Of a stretch of DNA of 64,000 nt, positions 33,502-43,138 are shown one piece after another; within the stretch, counting starts at the first letter, position 1, and each line of letters opens with the position of its first letter. Both the position numbers and the translations under genes were made by a program. Source of the stretch: JBHJGP01 sp050331695 (GTDB lineage Bacteria > Pseudomonadota > Alphaproteobacteria > Geminicoccales > Geminicoccaceae); contig JBHJGP010000025.1 in NCBI GenBank assembly GCA_050331695.1, forward strand, positions 62,001 to 126,000, written 5' to 3'. The notes below the pieces were generated by a model. It made no database searches, was not told the DNA's origin, and saw only the letters and a list, made by a program, of their open reading frames with translations.

Positions 33502-34911
33502 ATGTTCGGTCGTCGCAATTCAGATCAGCCCGGCGAAAAGAAGGAGGTCGCGAACGCGAACCGCCTGCCGGCGCCCCAACCCGCAGCTCAGGCGAAGCCG
33601 CCGGTGAAACCATCGCTGCCGGCACCGACCGCCCAGAAGCGGCCGAAGAGTTCGGCCAATCCGGATGTCGTCAAACGCATCCACACGGCCGTCCTCGAGC
33701 GCATCGATGCCAGTGCCGCGGCCAAGCTGCCCAAGGACGAGCTGCAGCGCCAGGTCGCCGAGCTGATCACCGAGGTTGTGGGCGAGCAACGGATTTCGAT
33801 CAGCACCAGCGAGCTACAGGCGGTGGGCGCCGGTCTCGTCGACGACATGATCGGTCTGGGCCCCCTCGAGACCTTGCTCTCGGACGAGAGCATCACCGAT
33901 ATCATGGTGAACGGGCCGGAACAGACCTACGTCGAGCGCAAGGGCAAGCTCGAGCTGACGGACGTCAAGTTCCGCAATAATCAGCATGTCATGAATATCG
34001 CCCAGCGGATCGTCACGCGGGTCGGTCGCCGGGTCGACGAAACCAATCCGATCTGTGATGCCCGCCTGGACGACGGCTCCCGTGTCAACATCATCGCTCC
34101 GCCGCTGGCCTTGGACGGCTGTTCGATCTCGATCCGTAAATTCTCGAAGAAATCGATCACGCTCGATCAGATGGTCCGACAAAGCAATGTCAGCGAGGAC
34201 CTGGCCAAGGTGCTGAAGATTGCCGCCGCCTGCGGTCTTAACATCGTCATCTCCGGTGGCACCGGATCCGGTAAGACGACGATGTTGAACGCCATGTCTC
34301 AGCTGATCGACGCTGGCGAGCGTATCGTCACGATCGAGGACGCGGCGGAACTGAAGCTGCAGCAGCCCCATGTGGTTCGCCTGGAGACCCGGCCGCCCAA
34401 CCTGGAAGGCCAGGGTGAGATCACCATGCGTGATCTGGTCAAGAACGCGCTTCGGATGCGACCCGACCGGATCATCTGCGGTGAGGTTCGCGGCGCCGAG
34501 GCGATGGACATGCTGCAGGCGATGAACACCGGCCATGACGGGTCGATGTGCACGCTTCACGCCAACAATCCCCGCGAAGCGCTTACGCGCATGGAGAACA
34601 TGGTCGGCATGGCGGCCGCGACCCTGCCGCCGAAGGCGCTGAAGCATCAGATCGTCGGCGCGGTCAATCTGATCATTCAGGTCTCACGGATGCGGGACGG
34701 CGTCCGCCGGGTTACCCACGTGACCGAGATCATCGGCATGGAAGGCGAGGTCATCACCACCCAGGATCTGTTCCTCTACGTCTATGAGGGCGAGAACCGC
34801 GACGGCACCCTCAAGGGCAATTTCGAGAGCGCTCGGGTCCGGCCTCACTTCACCAAGCGGGCCGCCTATTACGGGCTGGACCGGGCACTTCTGCAAGCGA
34901 CGACGGGCTGA
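33502..34911 (+). CDS. cpaF: Tad pilus assembly ATPase CpaF/TadA
   Basis: 469-aa hexameric type II/IV secretion ATPase that drives pilus extension and probably retraction. The N-terminal ~40 residues are Pro/Ala/Lys-rich and disordered. Walker A is SGGTGSGKTTMLNAM (about 250-262), the Asp box is VTIEDAAELKL, Walker B is MRPDRIICGEVRGAEAMD, and the His box is TGHDGSMCTLHANNP. The gene ends five bases before tadB. Confidence 0.97.
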   Translation: MFGRRNSDQPGEKKEVANANRLPAPQPAAQAKPPVKPSLPAPTAQKRPKSSANPDVVKRIHTAVLERIDASAAAKLPKDELQRQVAELITEVVGEQRISISTSELQAVGAGLVDDMIGLGPLETLLSDESITDIMVNGPEQTYVERKGKLELTDVKFRNNQHVMNIAQRIVTRVGRRVDETNPICDARLDDGSRVNIIAPPLALDGCSISIRKFSKKSITLDQMVRQSNVSEDLAKVLKIAAACGLNIVISGGTGSGKTTMLNAMSQLIDAGERIVTIEDAAELKLQQPHVVRLETRPPNLEGQGEITMRDLVKNALRMRPDRIICGEVRGAEAMDMLQAMNTGHDGSMCTLHANNPREALTRMENMVGMAAATLPPKALKHQIVGAVNLIIQVSRMRDGVRRVTHVTEIIGMEGEVITTQDLFLYVYEGENRDGTLKGNFESARVRPHFTKRAAYYGLDRALLQATTG

Positions 34912-34916
34912 CCCTG

Positions 34917-35918
34917 ATGCTGACCCAGTTGCTCGCGGCCGATGCTATGCCGATGATCCTGGTGTTCGCTGGCGTCGCCATCGCGCTTTGGCTGATGTTG
35001 GCCCAGTTCGATCCGGCCGCGGCCAAGGCGGCGAAGATGCAAAAGCGGATGGAGCGGATCGCGTCGCCGGAGAAAATAGGGCCGGCGGACGAGGAGCAGG
35101 CGCTGAAGTCGCTTCGGCGCAACGATCGCACCGGGGCGTTCAGCAATCGGATCTCGCGAATTCTGCCGAGCGCGCGGCTGTTGCGCAATCGCATGGACCG
35201 GGCCAACGTGCCCCTTTCGATCGCCGGATACGTTCTGATATGTGTCGTCGTCTGGCTCGGTGCGTCGGCGGGCTTGCTCCTGGCGGCAGGGTTCGCGCCG
35301 CTGACGAGCGCCATTTTGGGCTTCGTTATCGGCGCTGGTCTGCCCCATCTCGTGATCGGCAAGATGATCAAGAGGCGAGCGGTCAAGTTTACGGCCCAGT
35401 TGCCCGAAGCCCTGGATCTGATCGTCCGCAGCCTCCGATCAGGTCTACCGGCCACCGAGGCGATCCAGGTGATCGGCCAGGAGATGCAGGAACCGGTGGC
35501 TTCCCAATTCGCCGATATCGGCGCTCAGGTTCAGATCGGCGTCTCCATCGATGAGGCGTTGTGGGCAACCTCCGACCGCCTTCAGATCCAAGAGTTCAAA
35601 TATTTCGCCATCAGCCTGGCCATCCAGCAGGAGACCGGTGGCAATCTGGCTGAGATCCTCGAGAATCTGTCGGCGATCATCCGAAAGCGCGAGCAGCTCA
35701 AGCTCAAGGTTAAGGCGCTTTCCTCGGAAGCACGGGCGTCGGCGCTGATCATCGGCTCCCTGCCTTTCATCATGGGCATCATTCTCTACATCGTCGATCC
35801 CGGCTACATCTCGCAGTTCTGGATCGATCCCCGCGGCCCCATTCTCCTCGGCATCGGGGGCGCCAGCATGCTCACAGGCATTCTGGTCATGGCCAAACTG
35901 ATTAAGTTCGAAGCATGA
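34917..35918 (+). CDS. tadB: Tad pilus inner-membrane platform protein TadB
   Basis: 333-aa T2SF-domain (GspF-type) protein. The F-domain is LPEALDLIVRSLRSGLPATEAIQVIGQEM to KVKALSSEARASALII, with three or four membrane helices (one N-terminal, two central, one at the end). It pairs with TadC as the base that the CpaF ATPase acts on. Its stop overlaps the tadC start (ATGA). Confidence 0.95.
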   Translation: MLTQLLAADAMPMILVFAGVAIALWLMLAQFDPAAAKAAKMQKRMERIASPEKIGPADEEQALKSLRRNDRTGAFSNRISRILPSARLLRNRMDRANVPLSIAGYVLICVVVWLGASAGLLLAAGFAPLTSAILGFVIGAGLPHLVIGKMIKRRAVKFTAQLPEALDLIVRSLRSGLPATEAIQVIGQEMQEPVASQFADIGAQVQIGVSIDEALWATSDRLQIQEFKYFAISLAIQQETGGNLAEILENLSAIIRKREQLKLKVKALSSEARASALIIGSLPFIMGIILYIVDPGYISQFWIDPRGPILLGIGGASMLTGILVMAKLIKFEA

Positions 35919-36874
35919 TGGAATTTCTGACAAATCAGCCCTCGGAACTGCTGGTGACCCTCGTTGCCGGGGGCGGCGCCTTCGCGGTCGTGATGATGAT
36001 CTGGTACGGCCTGATGGAGGCAAGTCCGGTCAAGCACCGGATGCAGTACGTTCAGGATTATCAGCGCCGGGCCGGTCCGACGACCAGACCGTCCCGGTCC
36101 CGCGAGCGGCCTACCGCCATGGGCACGATGCGCGGCATCGTCGCCAAGGCGAAGCTGATGCAGGCGTCCCAGACCAACGCGCGCACGCTCAAACTGGCCC
36201 GGGCGGGCTACCGGTCCCGCGACTCGATCATCGTCTATCTGTTCGCCAAGTTGGTGAGCCCGTTCATCTTCGGCGCTTTGTCGCTGGTGGTCGGATCATT
36301 TGCCTTGCCCGAGGCCAGCATGTCCCAGACCGGTCTGATCGGCATGGGCGGCGTGTTGCTCGGCTTCTACGCGCCGGAACTCTATCTGAGTAACATCGCG
36401 AGCCGGCGTCAGCAGGCCATGCAGAAAGCCCTGCCCGACGCCCTCGATCTCATGGTTGTCTGCGCCGAGGCAGGCCTGAGCCTTGATGCCAGTCTCGGCC
36501 GGGTTGCCAACGAGCTCGCTCATTCCTGTGCGGAGCTGGCGGATGAGTTGTCGGTCACCGCGGTCGAACTGGCCTTTCTGCCTGAGCGCAAGACCGCGCT
36601 GACCAATCTCGCTATGCGCGCCGATCTGCAAGCGATCAGGGCGGTGGTCAATACCCTCAGTCAAACGGAAAAATACGGTACGCCGCTCTCCCAGAGCCTT
36701 CGGGTTCTGGCCAACGAGTTTCGCGAGCAGCGCATGCTCAAGGCCGAAGAGAAGGCCGCACGCCTGCCGGCGGTCCTCACCGTTCCGATGATCCTTTTCA
36801 TTTTGCCCACCTTGTTCATCGTGCTGGTCGGTCCCGCCATGCTCGACCTCTACGATAAATTTTTGAATAAGTGA
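35915..36874 (+). CDS. tadC: Tad pilus inner-membrane platform protein TadC
   Basis: 319 aa of the same T2SF fold: ALPDALDLMVVCAEAGLSLDASLGRVANEL, SVTAVELAFLPERKTALTNLAMR and FREQRMLKAEEKAARLPAVLTVPMILFILPTLFIVLVGPAML. It ends the operon as seen here. No TadD, TadE, TadF or TadG gene follows; a TadG-like gene lies at 17.9-18.9 kb. Confidence 0.95.
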   Translation: MMEFLTNQPSELLVTLVAGGGAFAVVMMIWYGLMEASPVKHRMQYVQDYQRRAGPTTRPSRSRERPTAMGTMRGIVAKAKLMQASQTNARTLKLARAGYRSRDSIIVYLFAKLVSPFIFGALSLVVGSFALPEASMSQTGLIGMGGVLLGFYAPELYLSNIASRRQQAMQKALPDALDLMVVCAEAGLSLDASLGRVANELAHSCAELADELSVTAVELAFLPERKTALTNLAMRADLQAIRAVVNTLSQTEKYGTPLSQSLRVLANEFREQRMLKAEEKAARLPAVLTVPMILFILPTLFIVLVGPAMLDLYDKFLNK

Positions 36875-37422
36875 CGCCCGCCGGCGCTATTGTCTGATTG
36901 AGCCGACATTGCTGAATGGGTCGGCCATCTTTGGACCGCTGCTCCGAGCGGCGATGACTTGGCCGGCTAAGCGAAGCAACAGCGAGGCGGAAGCTTCACT
37001 CTAGGACTTTTCGTCTTGGCGGCGTGACCGGTAGGCATTGACGCGACCCGCTCACTCGATCGAGCCTTTTGTCGGTGTCGCGGTGCAGAAGCGTTCGCGT
37101 CGGTGTTGCGGGGCCGGTATGGCTGAGACCTCACCACAGCTAGGCCGTGGCGGCAATTTAACAGATCCGCCTTGCCATACCTTGGCATCCTACAGTCCGG
37201 TCAAGTGACTAAGTCGGAGAAGCGACGCGATATGGTGGAGGGTATGAGGTCCATCCTTTGCCGCGTTTCGTTTCATCTTGCTTACTTTCCGGCCGTCATC
37301 CTGGCTGTCGGTCGCTGCCAAAGATCGGTTCCCAACGATGGGGCGCATCGCTCGAACCGTTTTAACGGCGCCGAGCCGGCGAAATCTGTGGTTTGACTGA
37401 CCTCCTTCTAGACGAAGGCTGC
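36875..37422. other. 548-bp stretch without a recognisable gene
   Basis: Between tadC and the FadB-like gene. The longest frames here (about 70-75 codons, both strands) have no recognisable motif and poor start sites. I see no tRNA fold, terminator, insertion-sequence end or repeat. It may carry the promoter of a downstream transcript or a decayed gene, but the sequence does not show which. Confidence 0.4.
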
Positions 37423-39477
37423 TCAAGCAATCGAAAAACTTTGTCTCGCGGCGGCCTTCTTTAGAAATGGACTTGTTGGCGCAAGGCTGCCCTCTTCGAC
37501 GAACGCCTCGAGTTTCGCCACCACCTGGTCCAGGCCGGTCGCTTCGCCCCAATACATCAGTCCTCCCCGCCATCGGGGAAAGCCATAGCCATGGATTTCA
37601 ACGAGATCGATTTCGAACGGACGGGTCGCGATGCCCTCGTCCAGGATCCGGGCGCCGGTGTCGATCATCGGAAACAAAAGCCGCTCACGGATCTCCTCGC
37701 CGGAAAAGGACCGGGGCCGGGTTCCGGCCTTGATCCGTTCCGCGGCGATGACGCGCTCCACCTCCGGCGAGGGCGCCGGCCGACCATCATCAGACGAAAA
37801 ATCGTACCAACCGCGGCCCGCTTTCCGGCCGAGGCGGTTCAGGGAAACCAGGCGATCGGCAATCGGTGCGAACGGCTCTTCACCGCGCTTTCTCGCAGCC
37901 TTGCGCTGGTAGTGGGCGATGTCGAGGCCTGCCAGGTCCTGAACCTGGAAAGGTCCCATAGGCATGCCGAATTCACGCATTGCCGCGTCCACATCCCAGG
38001 GCGAGGCGCCTTGGATAACCACGCGCTCGGCCTGGGTTCGGTAGGTCTTGAGAATGCGGTTGCCGATGAACCCGTCGCAGACGCCCGCCGCGACACCGAT
38101 CTTTCCCAATCTTTTTGCCAGCGCAAAGGCTGCGGCCAGAACATCGGGGCGGCACGCATCGGTGCGAACGATCTCGATCAGTTTCATCACGTTGGCTGGG
38201 CTGAAGAAATGAAGACCGATCACCCGTTCAGGCGCTCTAGTCACCTCGGCCAGTTTATTGGGGTCCAGGTAGGATGTGTTGGTCGCGAGGATGGTGTGGG
38301 GCGAACAAGCGGTGTCGAGCCGTTGGAACACGGCGCGCTTGACCCCGAGATCCTCGAATACGGCTTCGATCACCAAATCGGCGGAACCCAGCTGGCCATA
38401 GTCCGTGGTGGGCGTTAACGCTGCCATCCGCGCTTGGCGTTCGTCTTCGTCCAACCGGCCCCTGGCGACGCTGCGATCGTAGATTTTACGAATATGGGCG
38501 AGGCCCTTCTCGAGGCTCGCCTCGTCCCGCTCCACCAGTGTCACCGGCAGGCCCGCGTCCTGAAGCGCTACCGTGATGCCGCTCCCCATGGTCCCGCCGC
38601 CGACAACACCAACCGTTTCGATCGATCGGGGCTGGACGCCCTCGAGCTCTGCAAGGTCGGCGACCGTTATCTCGGCCGTAAAAACGTGATGCAGCGCCTT
38701 CGCCTGGTCCGAGCTTCGTAACTCAAGATAGGTTCGACGCGCGCGGACGATCGCGGCTTCGAAGCTTTCTTCAGCCGCTTTTTCGAGGCAATCGAGCGCG
38801 CCCAGCGGCGCTTGCTGGCCCCAGGCCTTTCGGGCAATCCTGCGCCGTTGCTCGGTCCAGAAGTCCGCTGACGGCGAGGGTTGGGGGGGCCTTTCCCGTA
38901 ATGGCCGCAAGTTTGCAGCCCTGACGGCCAAACCGATGGCGGCCTCTTCCAAATCGTCGGCGGCGAGCTCGTCGACGAGCCCCACGGACAAGGCACGGGC
39001 AGCATCGATCGGACGGCCGTCCGCGATCATGTCCACGGCCGCATCGAGAGGGACCAGTCGTGGCAGTCTCGCGGTGCCGCCGCCGGCGGGGATGAGCCCC
39101 AGACCCACTTCCGGAAAGCTGAGTTGGGCGCCTTCCGCAGCCACCCGAACCCGGCAGGCAAGCGCCAGATAAAGCCCGTGGCCTTCGGCTCTCCCATGGA
39201 CGGCGGCGATCCAGGGTTTTTTGGCCCGTTCCACCTGTTCGAGAAGATCGGCCAGGTCCGGCGTCTCGACAGCTTCGCCTGTCAGTTCCGCGTCGGTCGA
39301 GGCGATGAAGGTGGCACCGGAACCGCAGAGGACGACGGCGATGAGCTTTTCGTTCTTGTCCAGGGTTTCAACGAGTTGTCGAAGATCGCGGCGCGCCGAG
39401 TGGTCCAGGGCATTGACGGGAGGGTTGTCGACCCTGACCACCGCGATCTTTCCCTTGATCTCGCACGCTACCGCCAC
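37423..39477 (-). CDS. FadB-like enoyl-CoA hydratase / 3-hydroxyacyl-CoA dehydrogenase fusion
   Basis: 684 aa. The N-terminal crotonase domain (about 10-180) contains VNALDHSARRDL, AAVHGRAEGHGLYLALACRVRVA and GLGLIPAGGGTARLPRLV. The NAD-binding domain begins VGVVGGGTMGSGITVALQDAGLPVTLVERD (about 290-320), and the 3HCDH C-terminal halves follow (ERVIGLHFFSPANVMKLIEIVRT, GFIGNRIL). It catalyses the hydration and oxidation steps of beta-oxidation. Placed by the paa genes, it could do the work of PaaF and PaaH on 2,3-dehydroadipyl-CoA. Starts at GTG behind GGGGAGAAGG; divergent from paaG by 99 bp. Confidence 0.88.
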   Translation of the reverse strand: MAVACEIKGKIAVVRVDNPPVNALDHSARRDLRQLVETLDKNEKLIAVVLCGSGATFIASTDAELTGEAVETPDLADLLEQVERAKKPWIAAVHGRAEGHGLYLALACRVRVAAEGAQLSFPEVGLGLIPAGGGTARLPRLVPLDAAVDMIADGRPIDAARALSVGLVDELAADDLEEAAIGLAVRAANLRPLRERPPQPSPSADFWTEQRRRIARKAWGQQAPLGALDCLEKAAEESFEAAIVRARRTYLELRSSDQAKALHHVFTAEITVADLAELEGVQPRSIETVGVVGGGTMGSGITVALQDAGLPVTLVERDEASLEKGLAHIRKIYDRSVARGRLDEDERQARMAALTPTTDYGQLGSADLVIEAVFEDLGVKRAVFQRLDTACSPHTILATNTSYLDPNKLAEVTRAPERVIGLHFFSPANVMKLIEIVRTDACRPDVLAAAFALAKRLGKIGVAAGVCDGFIGNRILKTYRTQAERVVIQGASPWDVDAAMREFGMPMGPFQVQDLAGLDIAHYQRKAARKRGEEPFAPIADRLVSLNRLGRKAGRGWYDFSSDDGRPAPSPEVERVIAAERIKAGTRPRSFSGEEIRERLLFPMIDTGARILDEGIATRPFEIDLVEIHGYGFPRWRGGLMYWGEATGLDQVVAKLEAFVEEGSLAPTSPFLKKAAARQSFSIA

Positions 39478-39576
39478 GGCCTTCTCCCCATAGCCTGTTT
39501 CTGGTTACCTGCAGAAGAAGGCGGGGCCAAGCCATGCCTCGGTCAAGGCGCGGACTGACGGGACGGGGAGAAGGTG

Positions 39577-40371
39577 ATGAGCGACGAGCAGACGGTTCTG
39601 GCGAAGAGCGAAGGGGGTGTCCTACGTCTGACCTTAAACCGACCCGAGAAGCTGAACGCCTTCACGGATGCCATGCATCGCGAGCTCTTCGCCAGGCTGA
39701 CGGCCGCCCGGGAAACGGACCAGATTAGGTCAATCCTGTTGACCGGCGCCGGCCGCGCCTTCTGTGCCGGTCAGGATCTGGACGAGCGAGACCCCGCAAG
39801 GATGGAGGGACCACTGGACCTGGGTGAGACCCTCGATACCTTCTACAACCCGCTGGTCCGCCTGATCCGGGCGATCGAGAAGCCGGTCGTCTGTGCGGTC
39901 AATGGCGTCGCGGCCGGAGCCGGGGCCAACATAGCGCTGGCCTGCGACATCGTCCTGGCGGCGAGGTCGGCAAAATTCATCGAGGCTTTCGCCAAAATCG
40001 GCCTGGTGCCCGATTGCGGTGGCAGTTGGTCGATCACCAGGCTGATCGGCGAGGCCCGAGCCAAGGCTCTCTGCCTTACCGCCATGCCGCTGGACGCGGA
40101 AACGGCCGCGTCCTGGGGGCTGATCTGGAAAGCGGTGCCGGATGAGCGGCTGACGGACGAGGCCATGGAACTGGCCAGTGCACTCGCCGCGGGGCCGACC
40201 TATGGTTTGGGGCTCACCAAGCGAGCCGTTCAGGAGGCCGCGACCAACTCGCTCGACGCGCAACTGGATCTGGAACGGGACCTGCAGCGCCTGGCCGGCC
40301 GTTCGGAGGACTATGCCGAGGGCGTCGCGGCGTTTCTCGGTAAGCGCAAGCCAAGCTTCAAAGGCCGTTAA
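39577..40371 (+). CDS. paaG: Ring-1,2-epoxyphenylacetyl-CoA isomerase PaaG (crotonase family)
   Basis: 264 aa of crotonase fold with oxyanion-hole loops GAGRAFCAGQDLDERD and VNGVAAGAGANIALACDIVLAARSAKF, then KIGLVPDCGGSWSITRLIG. The pattern FCAGQDL, with DERDP soon after, fits PaaG/PaaB-type isomerases. It converts the 1,2-epoxide of phenylacetyl-CoA to the oxepin form. GGGGAGAAGG precedes a GTG-ATG; the ATG is used. It stands alone on the plus strand between minus-strand paa genes. Confidence 0.88.
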   Translation: MSDEQTVLAKSEGGVLRLTLNRPEKLNAFTDAMHRELFARLTAARETDQIRSILLTGAGRAFCAGQDLDERDPARMEGPLDLGETLDTFYNPLVRLIRAIEKPVVCAVNGVAAGAGANIALACDIVLAARSAKFIEAFAKIGLVPDCGGSWSITRLIGEARAKALCLTAMPLDAETAASWGLIWKAVPDERLTDEAMELASALAAGPTYGLGLTKRAVQEAATNSLDAQLDLERDLQRLAGRSEDYAEGVAAFLGKRKPSFKGR

Positions 40372-40449
40372 GTGGTCAGTGCCGCCGGTGTTGGCGGATT
40401 GGGTGCGTTACCCGCGCGAGATGCCGCCAGGTGATTGGCGTTAACCCGG

Positions 40450-41070
40450 TTATTCCTGAGCGGTCTTCTTCAGCCGATCCATGAACAAAGGATCGAAGGC
40501 CGGCGCCTCGATCCGGCGCCGGTCCGGTTCGACTTTCCTCAAAGGTTCGGCCGGTTTCAGTTTGGCATGAGCTTCCTGGGCCAGGCGCTGATAGACGCCG
40601 GTGCCACGGGATTTCCAATCGATTTCATCGTCACTCAGCTCACGGATCACCCGCGCTGGCGCGCCGACCACCATGCTCCTGGGCGGTATCCGTGCGCCCG
40701 CCTTCACGAAGGCCAGAGCGGCGACGATGCTATTGGCGCCGATCACCGCGTCGTCCATGACCACGGCATTCATGCCGACAAGCGCGTTTTGGCCGATGCG
40801 GCAGCCATGAAGGACGGCGCCGTGGCCGATATGGCCATGCTCTTCGATCACGGCTTCCAGATTGGGAAAGCTGTGAACGACACAGGTTTCCTGCACATTG
40901 GAACCTGCCTCGATCCGGATACGGCCGAAATCACCCCGAAGGCAGGCACCGGGGCCGATGTAGCAGCCGGCGCCGACGATGACGTCGCCAATGAGGATCG
41001 CCGCCGGATGAACGAAGGCGGAGGGATCCACCACCGGCACGATGTCGTCATAGGCGTAGATCTGAGCCAT
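40450..41070 (-). CDS. paaY: PaaY-type gamma-class carbonic-anhydrase-fold protein
   Basis: 206 aa left-handed beta-helix of hexapeptide repeats (VHPAAILIGDVIVGAGCYIGPGAC). Candidate metal histidines are in HSFPNLEAVIEEHGHIGHGAVLHGC, and AVVMDDAVIGANSIVAALAFVKAGARIPPRSMVVGAPARVIREL follows. PaaY is thought to act as a thioesterase or protective factor relieving build-up of toxic CoA esters. The ATG shares one base with the paaZ stop. Confidence 0.9.
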   Translation of the reverse strand: MAQIYAYDDIVPVVDPSAFVHPAAILIGDVIVGAGCYIGPGACLRGDFGRIRIEAGSNVQETCVVHSFPNLEAVIEEHGHIGHGAVLHGCRIGQNALVGMNAVVMDDAVIGANSIVAALAFVKAGARIPPRSMVVGAPARVIRELSDDEIDWKSRGTGVYQRLAQEAHAKLKPAEPLRKVEPDRRRIEAPAFDPLFMDRLKKTAQE

Positions 41071-43121
41071 CAGTGCCGGCTCTTGGCGACCAGCGTCAGG
41101 ACATCGTACTGGGCGACCAAGGCGGCGTCTTGATTGGTCACCGCGCAGTCCCAGCGGACCTCGCCGTAAGCCTCGGTTTCCCGGGGATTGATGTCCTTGC
41201 AGGTGAGGGTCACCTGAAGCGCGTCATCCGGGTTAACGGGCGTGAGAAAGCGCAGATTGTCGGCGCCGTAGTTGGCAAGCACTGGCCCCGGATCGGGGTC
41301 GACGAACAGGCCAGCGGCAAACGACAGAACGAGATAGCCGTGGGCGACCCTGCCATCGAAGAACGGATTGGCCTTGGCGGCCTGCTCATCCATGTGGGCG
41401 TAGAAGGTATCGCCTGTGAAGGCGGCGAAATGCTCGATGTCCTCCAGGGTCACGGTCCTCGCGGCGGTGACCAGCTGATCGCCGATCTCCAGCTCCTGAA
41501 GCGATTTACGAAAAGGATGCACACCGTCGGTTTGGGCCGCGGCACCTGATATCCAGCGACCGGCCACCTGCGTCAGCATGGTCGGTGAACCCTGGACCGC
41601 GCTCCGCTGCATGAAATGCATAACGCTCCGCATACCGCCCAATTCCTCGCCGCCGCCGGCGCGGCCGGGCCCGCCATGAACCAGGACCGGGAGCGGCGAG
41701 CCGTGGCCGGTGGAGGATCTGGCGGTTTCGCAATTGCCGATCAGAACGCGGCCATGCCAGGGGGCGAGACCGGCTACCGCATCCCGCGCGAAATTTTCGT
41801 CATGGGTGAAGATCGAGGACACCAGACTGCCGCCGCCGGCCCGCGCCAGGGATATGGCACCGTCCACGCCGTCATAAGCCATCACCGTGGCGACCGGTCC
41901 GAACGCTTCGATCTCGTGAACCTTCGAGCCGCTTTCGGACTTGTCGCAATAGAGCAGGACCGGCGCCTGGAATGCGCCTCGCTCGCCATCGCCTGACACG
42001 AGCGAAACCGTGTCCAGGCTGCCGGCAACGATCTCCGCATCGCCCGCCAACTCGCGAATACGGTCTCGAACCTCATCTCGCTGGGCGACGCTGGCCAGGG
42101 GGCCCATCCGGACTTGGTCGTCCCGGGGAAGACCAATCGCTACCTTGTCGAGACGGGCCCTCAGCGCCTGGACCACCGCGTCCACATGGCCCCTAGGCAC
42201 CATGGCCCGGCGGATGGCAGTGCATTTCTGTCCGGCCTTTGCGGTCATTTCCCGACCGATCTCGCGAACGAACAGATTGAATTCCTCGGTGCCCGGCAGA
42301 GCGTCCGGCCCCAGAATGGCGCAATTGAGACTGTCGGCCTCCATGGTGAAGCGGACGGCCTGATCGATCACGCGTGGATGTGCCTTGAGCTTTCGCCCCG
42401 TCGAAGCGGAGCCTGTGAAGGTGACGACATCCTGGCAGGTCAGGTGGTCCATCAGGTCACCGACGGAGCCGGCCACCAACTGCAAAGCCCCTTTCGGCAA
42501 GACCTCCATGTCGATGATCCGCCGGACCAAGAGTTCGGCGAGATAGGCGGTCTGGCGCGCGGGCTTGATGATGGCCGGCATGCCGGCGAGCCAGGTCGGC
42601 GCCAGTTTTTCGAGCATGCCCCAGCAGGGAAAGTTGAAGGCATTGATGTGCACCGCGACACCTTCGAGCGGGCTCATCAGATGGACGCCGCTGAAACTCC
42701 CATCCTTGGACAAGGGCTCCAGGCTCCCGTCCATAAGGAGCCGGGTGTTCGGCAGTTCACGGCGACCCTTCGAGGCATAGGACAAGAGCGTGCTGATGCC
42801 GCCCTCGATGTCGATCCAGCTATCGGACCGGGTGGCCCCGGTGGCGCTCGAGAGCTCGTAGAATTCCTCCTTCAGCTCAAGGAGCCCCAGACCGATGGTC
42901 TTCATCATCAAGGCCCGCTGGTGGAAGGTCATGGCCCGGAGTGCTGGGCCACCTCGCCGTCGGCCGTGGTCGAGCGCCGCCGCCATATCGAGCCCGTCGG
43001 CATCGACGACGGCCACCGGCTCACCGGTCGCGGCGTCGTTGAGCAGGATGCCGGCGCCCTTGCCTCTGAGCCATTCGCCCCCGAGATAGCTTTCGAGACG
43101 GCGGGGTTCACAGGCGGTCAT
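41070..43121 (-). CDS. paaZ: Bifunctional ring-opening enzyme PaaZ (aldehyde dehydrogenase plus MaoC hydratase)
   Basis: 683 aa. The ALDH half (to ~520) has VAVHINAFNFPCWGMLEKLAP, the catalytic Cys in EMTAKAGQKCTAIRRA, and IEAFGPVATVMAY. A MaoC-type (R)-hydratase domain closes the protein: HFAAFTGDTFYAHMDEQAAKANPFFDGRVAHGYLVLS (Asp/His pair). It hydrolyses oxepin-CoA and oxidises the resulting semialdehyde. It lies 17 bases downstream of paaD. Confidence 0.95.
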   Translation of the reverse strand: MTACEPRRLESYLGGEWLRGKGAGILLNDAATGEPVAVVDADGLDMAAALDHGRRRGGPALRAMTFHQRALMMKTIGLGLLELKEEFYELSSATGATRSDSWIDIEGGISTLLSYASKGRRELPNTRLLMDGSLEPLSKDGSFSGVHLMSPLEGVAVHINAFNFPCWGMLEKLAPTWLAGMPAIIKPARQTAYLAELLVRRIIDMEVLPKGALQLVAGSVGDLMDHLTCQDVVTFTGSASTGRKLKAHPRVIDQAVRFTMEADSLNCAILGPDALPGTEEFNLFVREIGREMTAKAGQKCTAIRRAMVPRGHVDAVVQALRARLDKVAIGLPRDDQVRMGPLASVAQRDEVRDRIRELAGDAEIVAGSLDTVSLVSGDGERGAFQAPVLLYCDKSESGSKVHEIEAFGPVATVMAYDGVDGAISLARAGGGSLVSSIFTHDENFARDAVAGLAPWHGRVLIGNCETARSSTGHGSPLPVLVHGGPGRAGGGEELGGMRSVMHFMQRSAVQGSPTMLTQVAGRWISGAAAQTDGVHPFRKSLQELEIGDQLVTAARTVTLEDIEHFAAFTGDTFYAHMDEQAAKANPFFDGRVAHGYLVLSFAAGLFVDPDPGPVLANYGADNLRFLTPVNPDDALQVTLTCKDINPRETEAYGEVRWDCAVTNQDAALVAQYDVLTLVAKSRH

Positions 43122-43138
43122 GGTCTAGATCCATGGGC

